A stretch of 64,000 bases of DNA from Boswellia sacra (Eukaryota > Streptophyta > Magnoliopsida > Sapindales > Burseraceae): positions 1,612,001-1,676,000 of the forward strand of contig SNVD02004565.1 of NCBI GenBank assembly GCA_013180625.2, written 5' to 3'. The position numbers were made by a program, and so were the translations under genes. The notes beneath the pieces are model-generated. The model was given only the letters and a program-made list of their open reading frames with translations. It was not told the origin of the DNA and made no database searches. Numbering within the stretch: position 1 is the first letter of the stretch; each line of letters opens with the position of its first letter. This document shows positions 48,470 through 60,791 of this stretch, piece after piece.

Positions 48470-49858
48470 TCACAATGAATCAATCAAACTATATCCTGGA
48501 ACTTTCCGAATTCCAGCCTCTACCATCGCTTGTCTCACATTAGCAGCTTGATTCCATCTGTCGACCCCAGCATGAATATTTGACAACACTATATAGCACC
48601 CACAATGTTGTGGCTGCAATTCAAGAAGCCTTTGGCCAACTAAATGACCCAGCTCAACGGCCGCATGAATCTTACAAGCACCTATAAGGGCACCTAAAAC
48701 TGAAGCATCAGGCTCAAAAGGCATATTCTTGATAAATTCATTGGCTTCACTTAAAAGCCCAGCTCTTCCCAGAAGATCAACCACACAACCATAGTGTTCC
48801 ATCAGTGGTAAGACTCCAAATTCAGACGACATTAAGTGAAACAATTTCAACCCCAACTCCACTTGGTTAGAACGAGCACAAGCTGTAAGAACAGCAACAA
48901 AAGTGACTTCATTAGCACGCAACCCTTGCTCTTTCATCTGCTCAAACATATCCAAAGCCTCCCTCTCTCTACCATTACTTTCTAGAGCATAAATCATTGC
49001 ATTCCAAGTACAAACTTGTCTGAAAACCATTTTTTCAAAAACTTTTATCGCGTATTCTAAACAACCCGCTTTTCCATACAAATCAATCAACGCGGTTCCA
49101 ATAAAAGCACTCAAAACAATCCCATTCCTCAGCATATAGCCATGAACTTGCTTTCCCAAGTGAAGACCAACTCCGTTGACTAAAACAGAGCAAGAAGAAA
49201 GTACACTAACGTACGTAGCCTCATTTGGTCTCACCAAATCTTCATGCAAAATCATATTTTGAAAATACCGAATTGCTTCCACAAAACAACCGTTCCTCAC
49301 AAACCCATTGATAACACTAGTCCAAGAAACAACGTCTCTCTCTAACATGCATTTAAACATCAAAACAGCAGAACCCATATCGCCATTTTTCGCATAAGCA
49401 TCAACCATCGCATTGCATGCAACAATGCAAGGATCCGTAATTTCTTCAAACATCAAACGTGCATTAAACAAATCATTCGTTTCACCGTAGAAAGATAGCA
49501 AGGATGTTTTGACAAAGGGGTCAGTCAGGATCCCGCGCTTAAGGGCTTGCGTGTGGAGAGTAAGAAAAGACGAAAAGGGTGAAGAAGAGGCGGCGGCAGC
49601 GGCTTTGATCAGGGAAGGGAAGGTATGGGCGTTGGGAAGAACTCGGTTGGCGAGCATGTGAGTGAAAACAAGGAGGGTGTTGTGAGGCTGGTTGATGTTG
49701 AGATAGGCTCTTATTAGAGTGTTGTAGAGAAGAGTAGTTTTGTTAGCTCTTGAGTTCTGTGGGTTGGTGATGAGGAGGGAGTGGACTTGTTTGATTTGGT
49801 TTGAGCGTTTGATGAAACGTTGGAGAAGTTGGAGCAGAAACTCAGGGGAGTGTGGCAT
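48470..49858 (-). CDS. Pentatricopeptide repeat protein, PLS class with E-type C-terminus
   Basis: Intronless, 462 aa. PPR proteins are modular RNA binders that act in mitochondria or plastids; PLS/E members usually specify C-to-U editing sites. The sequence starts with the typical IKQVHSLLITN element and continues with repeats of about 31-36 residues: LYNTLIRAYLNINQPHNTL, CNAMVDAYAKNGDMGSA, SWTSVINGFVRNGCFVEA, GTALIDLYGKAGCLEYA, TWNAMIYALESNGREREA, then HYGCVVDLLGRAGLLSEA and the E motif (GALIGACKIHAAVELGH, then LLELQPQHCGCYIVLSNI, ending RKVPGYSLID). There is no DYW domain, so an editing role would need a DYW partner. No clear transit peptide. The gene lies divergent to the hydrolase gene, 0.9 kb apart. 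The target RNA cannot be deduced here. Confidence 0.9.
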   Translation of the reverse strand: MPHSPEFLLQLLQRFIKRSNQIKQVHSLLITNPQNSRANKTTLLYNTLIRAYLNINQPHNTLLVFTHMLANRVLPNAHTFPSLIKAAAAASSSPFSSFLTLHTQALKRGILTDPFVKTSLLSFYGETNDLFNARLMFEEITDPCIVACNAMVDAYAKNGDMGSAVLMFKCMLERDVVSWTSVINGFVRNGCFVEAIRYFQNMILHEDLVRPNEATYVSVLSSCSVLVNGVGLHLGKQVHGYMLRNGIVLSAFIGTALIDLYGKAGCLEYAIKVFEKMVFRQVCTWNAMIYALESNGREREALDMFEQMKEQGLRANEVTFVAVLTACARSNQVELGLKLFHLMSSEFGVLPLMEHYGCVVDLLGRAGLLSEANEFIKNMPFEPDASVLGALIGACKIHAAVELGHLVGQRLLELQPQHCGCYIVLSNIHAGVDRWNQAANVRQAMVEAGIRKVPGYSLIDSL

Positions 49859-50776
49859 CTACGCAAAACTCATTTCCTAACGCAATTTTTCTAAACTTTG
49901 AAGGATTACACCATCTCCAGGTTCCTTCATGAGATCGAATCATTTCATGGAAAATAGATGTTAGTAAACTCCTGCCAGAAACATCTCAGATACCATCTAA
50001 ATGTGTCTTTTCTAGGTTCTTATACAGCTTGAGGTTTTTTGTTAACATCATCTCCATCTTTATTAACTCTGGATCAATTACTTTGATCAAAATCGCTTGT
50101 GCCTTCTCTCACATAAACTATATTTTCACAACAAAGAATACGACACACAGCCACATCCTCTCATCCTCTGTTTACAAAATCAATTAATCAAGCACCATTT
50201 TTTATCAGAGAGATAAATTTTTCTTAACAGTAGAAGGTGGGGTTTAGAAAGCACTTATTTTATTTACCATTTTCTTCTCGCATAAAGTAGGTAATGCTAA
50301 CTTGTATCCTATATATATTCAAATATTTTACTATAATACGTGATAGTTTGTATATGATAAAAAAATCACTGGAGAGAAAAATAGATTTTTATCACCAATA
50401 AGGTTTTATTTTATAAATTGTTATATTCGAAAAGCACTTATTCTATTTACCATTTTCTCCTCACATAAACTATAGATTTGGCCATTTAATTCAAAGGTGG
50501 GGTTGAAATAGCACCACTCAAAATCTATTTCAAGTGCAAGCCCAATCGTGTTTGGGCATTGTTTCGGTGAGACCCACCTAATTTACAGATTTCAAATTCG
50601 GCCCAAAAATGTGATTTGATCTTGGCTTCTGTAATCCGTTATCTTAAAACAGTATAGCACCCGACATACGGTGTCGTTTTTCGTTTGTCTACGCTCTTTT
50701 GTTTTGTCCTTATCTCGCACATCGCTTAACACACTGCATCAATATAAGGGAATCTTGAGTGCCACCACTGTTGAGA
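49859..50776. promoter_or_regulatory. Divergent promoter region between PPR and dienelactone-hydrolase genes
   Basis: About 0.9 kb shared by two outward-facing genes. It contains a ~40-bp direct repeat (AAAGCACTTATT, then TATTTACCATTTTC) at about 50249-50287 and 50431-50470, and the phrase GGTGGGGTT beside each copy. No TATA box is clear for either gene. Confidence 0.5.
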
Positions 50777-53468
50777 ATGTTAGCGATAGCTTCCAGATTC
50801 TTAAGCAGAAGCCCTCTCCTCAATCCCGCTCTCGCACGTAATCACTCTCCCTCCTGTTATCGGTTTGCAGTCCGATCAATGGCTGACTCTGCAGCTTCCC
50901 CCTTCAGGAAAATCCAGATTCAGAGAGACGATACTGTGGGTGTTCTTTAGCAGAAAGTTTTTTTTTTTTTTTTGGTGTTTTGCATTGATGGGTTCTCATT
51001 ATTTAATTCATTGAATGTAGTTGTAGTAATAAAGTCTCTGTTTTGACATGGAAATGACAGACATTTGATGCATATGTTGTTGGCAAAGAAGATGCTCCTG
51101 GAATTGTTGTGATTCAGGAGTGGTGGGGTGTTGATTTTGAAATCAAGAATCATGCTATCAAAATCTCCCAACTCAATCCTGGGTTTAAGGCACTTATTCC
51201 AGAGTAATTATCTGTCATCCTTACAACTACGGTATTTTTATTATTATTATTATTTTCAATGCATTTTGTTGATTAGAATGTTATGTTTCTGCTATTGATT
51301 CAGCTTGTATCGAGGAAAAGTTGGTTTAGATGTTGCGGAAGCACAACACTTGATGGACAATCTTGATTGGAAAGGTGCTGTGAAGGATATCAGTGCTTCA
51401 GTTAATTGGCTAAAGGCCAACGGTTCTAAGAAGGTTTGTAATCTCTTCTTGTCTAAGTTGAAAACATTGATTAAATTTGTTGTTCGAAAAGCCCTGTTGT
51501 TTATACAAAACATGGCTTGGGGAATATGTGGTGGTAGGCACATTCTAATTCATGTCTAGCGTTAGTATTCCCGTGTCGTAGTTCGAAATGAACTTCGAGG
51601 GTTATGTATGCATCGGTGTCTGGCCTCAGGTTGTGCTATAATATTTAGAGGTTGTGTGAGGGAATGTGCCTGATTACTTGAAACCTGTGTTGCATTTCTA
51701 GTTTACGCCTTTAATGCAATGGTTTAGAAGGTCTTGATAAGATAAGTGGCACAGAAATGTAACTCTGTTTAGACTTTAGTCTCATGTTTTCTGCTGCAGT
51801 ACAAAGCACAATATGAAAACTTAATTCAGCTTTATGGTTGCTCTCATGCCTACATTTTATTCGTGTCACCTGTGGGTTTTGGGTTCCTTTTTTATGTAGT
51901 GCTGTTTGCCCAACTAACCATATTCAACCTATGGTGAGAAGAAACACTGATTGGGATATTCATTAGTCGGTGAAAAAATATACCCATGTGACAAAGCCCA
52001 TTCCTCACAATTGGCTTTAAAGCCTTTTTTAAGATATGATAACCTATAGCATCTTAAAAGTGTATGCATGAAGGACTGTTAGATTCTTAAATATGTTGAT
52101 GACAAGTCAATTTATGCATTTGTGGCTGCATTTAGTGCCAACTTTGTGCTGCATGGGATCTATCATTAAGCATTCACATACTTATAAACATATGTAATCT
52201 AAAGGATTTTTATGCTGGCTTCAGTTTTTTGTGTTGCTTTCATTTGGTAACAAACTTTTGAAATTGCAATAGGTTGGTGTGACTGGATATTGCATGGGGG
52301 GTGCTCTCTCTATTGCAAGTTCTGTTTTAGTTCCTGGGGTTGATGCTGTTGTTGCATTTTATGGAGTTCCTTCATCGGAGCTTGCAGATCCTGCTCAGGC
52401 AAAGGCACCTGTTCAGGCTCATTTTGGGGAGCTTGACAATTTTGTTGGCTTTTCAGATGTGACAGTATGGCAATATCTTTCAACTCTTTCAACTTTAAAC
52501 TATTATTTGTTGTTTTTAACTATATCTTGAAGTCACTTGCTTGTCCTTAGCTGACCTGTGGAAATGATCATGATACAATTGTGCTGCAAATGCAGGGAAA
52601 GTTTCTTCCCGGTTACCTCTTTCTCTCTCCTCTCAGCAATCCTTCCTCTTCCCTTCTGACACATAGTCACTCTATCTCTCAGTTTTTCTATCAGAAAGGG
52701 AGATAGGGAGGGGGATGGTAACAATGAGACTTTACCATGTCACTCAAAACCTTGCCATTTTAGCCAATATCTAGCTGGTTCATCCGCTAAAATTTTGTCA
52801 CACAATAATCACTCTAAACTTACTAGCTACTTCAATTTTGATATTTGGCCATTACTTAAATACGAAACATCAGCTAAAAAGAAGAAATGACTTTGATCTT
52901 ATCACAAACTTGAAAACCCAAGGAGTCATTTGCAACTTGAAAGAATCAATTGAACCTCAAATGAAATTTGGAGTCTAAAGTAGGGTTTTGCTCTAAAATA
53001 TCCTGTCAATCTTAGGCATAAAAAAGAGTGTGAGTAAATTAATAGAATCAATGAGGTGATTTATTGATTAAGCTATGTTCTACCAATTTCATGTTTCTTT
53101 AAATTCTTTTATTACTCAACAGATCGAATGCTGGTTAACATCTTTTGTTTTTTATTATACTGCTGCAATGATGAAATTTATTGGATTATTTAAATGGGTC
53201 ATAGCTGCGAAAGAACTATAAAGAAAATATCTAACTATCCTTTCTTTTTATTTTTCAGGCTGCCAAAGCTTTGGAGGAAAAACTGAAAGTGTCCGGTGTT
53301 CCATATGAAGTTCACATCTATCCTGGCAATGGACATGCTTTCATGAATCGGTCTCCTGAAGGAGTGAAAAGGAGGAAGAGTATGGGAATGCCTGATGAAG
53401 ATAATGCTGCAGTTGAGCTGGCATGGTCTCGCTTGCAATCATGGATGAGTCGCTACTTGTGTGTTTAA
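50777..53468 (+). CDS. Dienelactone hydrolase family protein (alpha/beta hydrolase)
   Basis: Five exons: 50777-50935, 51061-51203, 51304-51433, 52273-52464, 53259-53468, giving 277 aa with agreeing phases. The fold resembles bacterial carboxymethylenebutenolidase (ring-cleavage lactone hydrolysis), but the plant substrate is not known. Visible landmarks are IQEWWGVDFEIKNHA (strand and oxyanion region), the nucleophile elbow GYCMGG (Cys), the Asp in HFGELDNFVG and the His in NGHAFMN, completing a Cys-Asp-His triad. The first 30-35 residues are rich in Arg, Ser, Leu and Ala and low in acid (MLAIASRFLSRSPL), resembling an organelle targeting peptide. A second Met (MADSAASPF, 50879) could start a cytosolic form of about 243 aa. 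I prefer 50777 because the frame is open and peptide-like. Intron 3 is long (839 bp). Confidence 0.93.
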
Positions 53469-56400
53469 GTAATTCGTTAGTTTTATGCTTCTGTTAGACG
53501 CTAGCTACTTGCATGCTTTGGGGAAAACGAGATGGGTGTATTACCTGAGCTAGATATATTTGGATGTGAATTTGAAGATCACTTTGTGAAATATCTAAAA
53601 TAAGTTTGTTTTGCTTGTAAATATCTCCTTCGAGGGCCTTCTTTAGATTGGACTGTTATGTAGCAAGTCGCGTTCCATTTTGTGGACTTCTTGTGTGAAC
53701 AGAGCGGGCGCTGGGCATCTTGACGAAACGAAGTTCGACAGATATCTCCATATGGGTTCCTTGTGTGGACCACAATATTGCCATCATGTGGGCATATAAT
53801 TTGCAGCCCAAGTCTATGTTACGCTGACCACGTTGGACACGGAACGCCATTGCAATTAACTCTTATCTTCATTATTCTGGAAGATTGGAAAATTGACTTC
53901 TAATTATAGTTCAGGAAGCACTTGGGACAATTTTGCTTCACTGTCCCGGGAGCCATAATTGCAGGCTTGATGAAGAATGCAAGACAATGACTTTCTGGTT
54001 GAGTATGAACAGATGTTTCATCTTGGAATCTTAATTTATTTTATAGAATTCGTGATTCAAGAGCGCAAGCCCATCTTTTTACTCGATTAAAAACTGTCAA
54101 TTCAAGTTATCATTACCCTCTTGCACGTTTCACGTAATCTATACATTCCCGGGTCTTAAAAACACAGCGTTCGTTGAACGATAATGTCTTTCTTTATCAA
54201 AGAAAAAAATCAGGATGTTAGTAGCTTTGGATGGCGTGAGCATCCGGATTTCAACATTTTAATAACATATTACGGAGGGAAAAAAAATATTGCAGAATCA
54301 TCTATCATATTTTCAAGCAACGCATGACAGTTCATCAAGGATGTCCCTGTTGTCATGTGGATGTTCAATCCCCTCCTTGGCTTATCAAGTCGGTTGAGTT
54401 AATAAGCTTTTTTAGCTGAATAGTGGTTTTTTAAACGTGTAATTTAGAAAACAAAGTGGCAGATCAAAGACATTGTTAATTAGTCTCTGATTTCTGTCAT
54501 CTCTTTGGAGTAATCGTGCCAACTGAAAGTATAAACCAAATACAATACGAGATCAGCCATCAATAATCATTACTTGATTGCTCTATCAAATAGACAAACT
54601 TAGTACAGACACATGATCAGAATTCTAAGTTAAATTGAATTGCCGCTATATCTATTAATATAATAGAATAATGTTGCCTCTTTTTAAGACTTGGTTGAGT
54701 TAGGTGGAAATCATATAAATGAGCAAAGTTGGATCGTGAATTTTTGGTTTGAAGGTCGGTGCAGTTATCAGAACCTTATTGAAGATAATTTTTGGGCTTA
54801 AGTGTGATATCACGCATCAGCATATCAAACAATAATTTAGACCATATATTAAAACACTAATGTCGATCATATGTTGGCAGAAAATTGACAAGAAATTAAT
54901 TATCGATCATGTAAAGTCATGATCAAGGCGGCGCCACTGCGTGCATGCATGCATGTATCATGCTTATCTTAGCTAAGTACTGGACCAGGCTCTCTCTCTC
55001 TCCATATATATCTACATATATTTGTATATAGAAGTACACAGGCAACTAGCAATGGAGATGATAGTTAGTTACATCGCGCATGCATTGACTTATATCTAGC
55101 TTTATGGTTTACGGTTTACGGTTTAACTTAATTCTCAAAATATTCAAAAAAAAAAATCAAGTGGCCCAAACATAATCGTTTAATGCTTTAAAAGTTTTCA
55201 AAGTTCTCTACTCACTAAATTCGCATGCATGTTTCTACATATAAATTGAAGTATTGTCTGTCAATATCTAGCTAAACTACGGGTAATTGGTTGTTGAATG
55301 TGAACTTGATTATCTATATCCGGCATGATAACATATATATATTTATTCTCATCTTTATCATTTTGGTTTCACACTTCAATTGCTAGTTCCAAATCTCACT
55401 TCAGTCGTCAACATTTCTCTACATTAATCGATCAAGTAATCAAGTTTCGACAAATTAATGATTTTCTTGCGAGCATGCAACATAATTCTACAAGAAAAGT
55501 CTCTTGTCTTTGCCTGGAAAGTAAGGCAACATCAGTGATGCATGAACATGCATATGCATGCTTTGCTTGAAAAATATATAATAAACAAAGACAAAACACA
55601 TGCTACCAAATCAATACGGGGAAGGGAGAAAGTAGAAAAATTGTTGTCACGGGAAGCTTTATGCGTGTTTGGTGTAGACTTTTTTGTGCATGACAAACTG
55701 TTCCTTGTTATTTTAATTGATAGCTGGACAGATTAGAGAATCAAACACGCTCAGATTCAAATTAATTTTTTCTTTTTACACTATTTAATTATCTTTATTA
55801 CTATTATTATTTTTTTCCTGCATGATCTCTTGATGCTACGCCTCAGCTGCTTCCTAATAATTTCTCGGGTAAGATCCAAATCTTCTTGGAAATCAGTGAC
55901 CACATTGATTACGATTTGAGGAACTCGATGTCTTCATTTCTCTTCAGTTACGCACCCAAATTCTTCATTTTATATATATGCATGAAATTACCTACATATT
56001 GTTAGCATCAAATTAATATTATTGTATTTAATACACGGTTATCAAACGTCGACAGAAATATTCGACCACCAATAATTGCTGTTCATGCATCATCATCTTT
56101 GAATATTAAACCTGAGCTAGCAAGCGCAAAGTTTCTTGTAATAATATATATGCTAGCTTATCAAAATTATCAAATTTAAGAAATCTTTATTTTAAAAAAG
56201 GGTTTTCTTGTAATTTCAAGGATTAGAAATATATGAATAGCAAACTTTCTAAAGTAAAAGCATTGAGTATAAGGTCAATGAACATTTTCATGAACTGTAT
56301 ATAATTAGATGAAATATATGTACATTTTTTAAATACATTATAATGTTATTTATATGTAGAAATATGAGAAATAATCAAATCGGAGGAGTTTTTATGAAAT

Positions 56401-59400
56401 TTAGCAAAAATCCTAATTCTTGATGTTAGCTCCCGTACTTCTCAGTGATGAAAATCTAATGAGGACAAATAAACAAGATACAAAGTTAAAAAGCATCATT
56501 CATCTACAAGGAATCGGTCTTTAGCAATCACAAGTTAACCAATACAATTTGTCGACCACTATATATATATATATATATATAAACTCATAAATATGTATTT
56601 TAGGACGTTTAACAATTTATTTGAAATGATATTTTTCGTTCTTAAAATTTAACTTGACTAGCTCATAAACGAAAACATTGGATTTGCTAAAAATCAAAAC
56701 ATCCACCTCAACCTGACTATCATAGCAATTAATTAACCTTTATTGATATCCTAACAGTAGCAATTGACTTAGTAGTCACTCCATTTACGTATGAGGCGCA
56801 AACCAGACGCACGTTAGCTGCTAGCATGCGTGGCTTTTATTTATGCCCTGTTTGGTTAGCATAAGACACGAAATCATGTACTGAGCCTCATATATTGATA
56901 TATATGATTGGTTAATTTGGCAAACACAATTAAACGAAACATAAAGTTTTCGATATATATATCAAAATTTATTGTCGAACAATAACAGTAGCTGAGATGC
57001 CTCTCTCGGTCCATGGTAGGGCATGGCCTGACATGATTTTTATGGACAGGACAACTTCGAGGAAGAAAATAAGGGACAAGTTTGGAGTTAGGTTGACAAT
57101 GAATGATGGGGTTCCCTTCTTTCGCATAAATTAAAAAAAGGCATCAAAGAGGAGAGGAGAGAGATCTTCACTAAAAAGTGATTTCTGAAAGTAGATTTCT
57201 ACTTTTCTTTTTTTGGTCTCTCTGGCTAACTAGCTATCTAGTTAGCATATGCAACTGTATTTGTTTAAATGATCGTGAAAGTGGCTTTGATTCTGCAGAG
57301 AAACCCGCTTGAAGTTTGACAAAAGTGATTTATACATTAAATGCCAGATTTGTGAGGAAAAAACTAATGTTTCTGCTCGATTAAAATAAAACAAGTGTTG
57401 AAAACGAGGCCATGAGTTGGGGATAAAAGCATTCACGTAGGACTAGGGCATCTTATTTACAACATGGAAATCAAAATCTGTGGGGAAATTCTTTTTTTTT
57501 TTATTTCAGACAATTTGCCCCATATATTGTACTGTTCAATTTATTTATTAATTAATATTCAGTTCTGATTTTATGGATCTGCATTATAAAAATTAATTAA
57601 GAGCGAGTTTATTATTTCATACAAATAGAAAAGTAATTTTGAATATTATAGACAACATCAAAAGCACTTCCAAATATGTTAGTGTTATAAATCTCATTTG
57701 GTTGTTCCAATTAGGTGGTCCATTAATTAATTTTATATAGACAGTTAGTACTTCTCTCATTCAACTTTTAGTTTCGTCAACTTGTTTATTAATCTCTAAT
57801 TAGTAAATTTGATAGGTATACACATACCATCATCATATCTCACTTCCCTTTCTGTCCAATCTTATTTTAATATAATTGTCTAATTGATGCTTTATTTCTC
57901 AAAAAATATTAATTGTTTAATTTACAAGAATAACATCTAAATTATACAGTACTACAACAACTTTCTGATTACTTTTGATTGCCTGTTTCAACATACGATA
58001 ATTTTTATATATTCCCAAGAATCTTCAACCACTTAATTGTCAATCTGTTAACTACTCCTGACCTTTTATATAATTAAGTATAGGAGTCTTCTTTAGGATA
58101 TCTTCGATTCTCACTTATGGTAGGCTCCCGTAATGCAACTCTTTTGTCTAATATTATTCTTTTCCCCTCTTTGATCGATCAATATCATCTTTCGAAAGCA
58201 TTTTTATGGGCTGATAAAATTCTTTTATCTTTCATCAGCAAAACTTAATGAAAATATATAAGTCTCAATTTGAAATTAATCAGACCACGTAAAAGGGTCA
58301 ATAGAATTTTGTGTGTGTGTGTGTGTGTATATATTTATATTCTCACTTCACATCAAATTAATACATTGACTAATCAGCTACGAATAATTGTTTATTTTTT
58401 ACTGTTGAGAATTCTATTATGTCATTCAATACGCGGTTTGGAAGATATGTACAGGCAACGTTTATAACATTATAAAAGTAGTTTGAAATAGTTAAAATGT
58501 GATCTTTCTGAAGACAATTAAAATATACATACATGTTTAATGATTATATATATATATGTTTTTGATTAAATTAAAAAAGCTAAGCGGCTCTATACGTTAC
58601 CCAAAAGAATTTATTTTGAAAAGCACTTTATGAGTTATTTTTATGACGATCAGTTTCTCCGTGATTCTTTTCTATTTGACTCCTCCTCTCTCTACTTCGA
58701 GTAGAATCGATCGGTAATATAGTCCTTCATGTGTTTGCTTAAATTGCACAAGTTTTAACACCAATTCGAATTCAACGAGCCAGTTAGTTAGGGTTCCAAA
58801 AATAATTACCAACACAGCACAAATGCGTCATCCCTTAATTACTTCATGCAATTCAATTTCTTTAATAACAAAGATGCAAAGCATGCCCAATATGATTTTT
58901 ATTTGTTTGTGTATATAACATACAGAGAAAGAAAGTTGAATAGAACATGCATGAAGAAACCAAAACTTTAATATAATCATGGCAAAGTAAAAAGATGACC
59001 CAACACAAACAGGTTTTCAACCTTCTCAAGACTTAAAAGGGCTTCATTAATTGAATCACGTTTTGTGACTGCTATATATTTTCTTTTGTTTACGTACACT
59101 TTTAACTTAATCAAACTTTTAACGCCTTTCTTGTAACACATCTTTTCGCTTACTTGTGTTGTGTATCTTGGACTATACCCATTTCCCACCTTTCTCTGTC
59201 GGCTTCGATGCCTTTTCAAGACAAACTAGTGGTTACGAATATAAATATTTCTTTTGCCTTTTGCTTTTATTCTTTGCATATATAATTTTTAATAATTCTT
59301 TTTTGGTATTCAATCAATGTAAGGTGTATATTAAGAGAGTAAATTGGGATGTGAATTGTCACGTGAATTTTAATGTGGTTTGAGTCGTAAAAGGGGTCAA

Positions 59401-59930
59401 AAGAAGAAAAGAAAGGGAAGTGTTTGATTTTTTTGAACAGGGGAAGCCCATAATGCCGACTATAATGTTTGACTATAATTATCAAGCTTTAGAGAACACG
59501 AAACTACCCCTTTATTTTGCTTTTGCAATCTACGTGACCACCGCCTTCTGATCTCCTGTTTGAATATGCTGGAAAACTAGTAATGTAGGTGAGAGTTTAA
59601 AGCTGAGGGCTCTCTTTTATTCTTCTTTTTATTCTACCCATTTAAATTGCAGCCAGTTGTAATAACACATATTATTTAAATAAATCGATTAGAATAAACC
59701 TTTAATAGTTAAATACATTATAAGATTTATTATAACAAATAAAACTTATTCAAAATAATTAAGTTTTTGTTTATTATACTTATATATTAATTTATTTATA
59801 TGTCTATCTTTGAACATTGGTATATAAAGTATTATATACTTTGTCTCACACGCATATATAATCTATAGATGCGTGGTAGTCTTAATCAATGTCATAAAGA
59901 TATTATTTAACACTTTGAAAATTATATATG
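53469..59930. other. Long AT-rich intergenic region
   Basis: About 6.5 kb without a gene I can support. It includes the 3' flank of the hydrolase gene, simple repeats (TA near 56561-56582, TG near 58308-58330, CATG runs near 54942-54960) and scattered short open frames of accidental character. No tRNA, rRNA, known miRNA sequence or element terminus was recognised. Confidence 0.5.
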
Positions 59931-60575
59931 ATTATTATCATAGGCGGATCCATGCTTGGATAAGGGGGTTGGGCCCCACTAAAAATTTGAAAATTCATTG
60001 TACCACTTAAGTTTCAATACTCACAAGTACATCCTTATATAAAAATTATTTGATTTTAACAAATATATCTTCATTTAAAGATTACTTAATTTTAACAAAT
60101 ATATCTCCTACCCTTAGATTCATCCTTAACTTTAAGTGTTGTTTTTAGTTAAGTCCATTTATGTACCTTCATTTTATGTTATTATATGATTGAAATTTTA
60201 TGATATATTTATTCATATAATTTATTTGGAAGTCATTTAGAATATATATAATCATAATAGATTTGGAAAATCATTTTCAATATATAGAGTATATCAATCA
60301 ATATTTTTATGAATATTCTTTGAACTCAATTCATCATCAATATATTAATTTACATAGAATCTTAAAATTTAGATAATTAAATAGTACAAAAAAATTCTCT
60401 TGGTAGAGAATATCAAAATCTAAATATATTATATATTTAGCTTTCATATAAATTTTTAAAACAATATTATTCAAAACATATTAATTTAATTATAATAAAA
60501 AAAACTTTAAAACTTATATATATGTTAAAAAACTTTTTCAAACTATAATTTATTATAATGTTAGTCATATATATA

Positions 60576-60611
<36 letters not shown>

Positions 60612-60791
60612 TGTATATGTATGTATGTATGTATGTAAAAAAGAAATAATTATCTTATTTTTAATTTAGCTAAACATTATTTTAAATATAATTAAATCTT
60701 AATGATTATATTGAGCTATATATTTATTTAAATTCGAAGTTATGTAGTGCCACCTCTAAAGAAAATTTTTGGGTCCGCCACTGATTATTAT
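59931..60791. mobile_element. hAT-type (Tip100-like) non-autonomous element with target duplication
   Basis: The element itself is 59939-60783 (845 bp). It starts CATAGGCGGATCCA and its other end, reverse complemented, starts CAGTGGCGGACCCA: 11 of 14 matches, the terminal pattern of Tip100-like hAT elements. It is flanked by a perfect 8-bp duplication ATTATTAT (59931-59938 and 60784-60791). The interior is AT-rich with no transposase. Confidence 0.8.
60569..60638. repeat. (AT)n/(GTAT)n microsatellite
   Basis: AT run followed by about 14 GTAT repeats with one interruption; lies inside the hAT element. Confidence 0.9.

Noticed and set aside
50759..50776. Upstream GTG as start of the hydrolase gene
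   Set aside because: Plant nuclear genes rarely start at GTG and an ATG with a targeting-like peptide follows at 50777.
55325..55736. Two short open frames in the long intergenic region
   Set aside because: Composition and length are accidental; no splice sites or family motifs support them.
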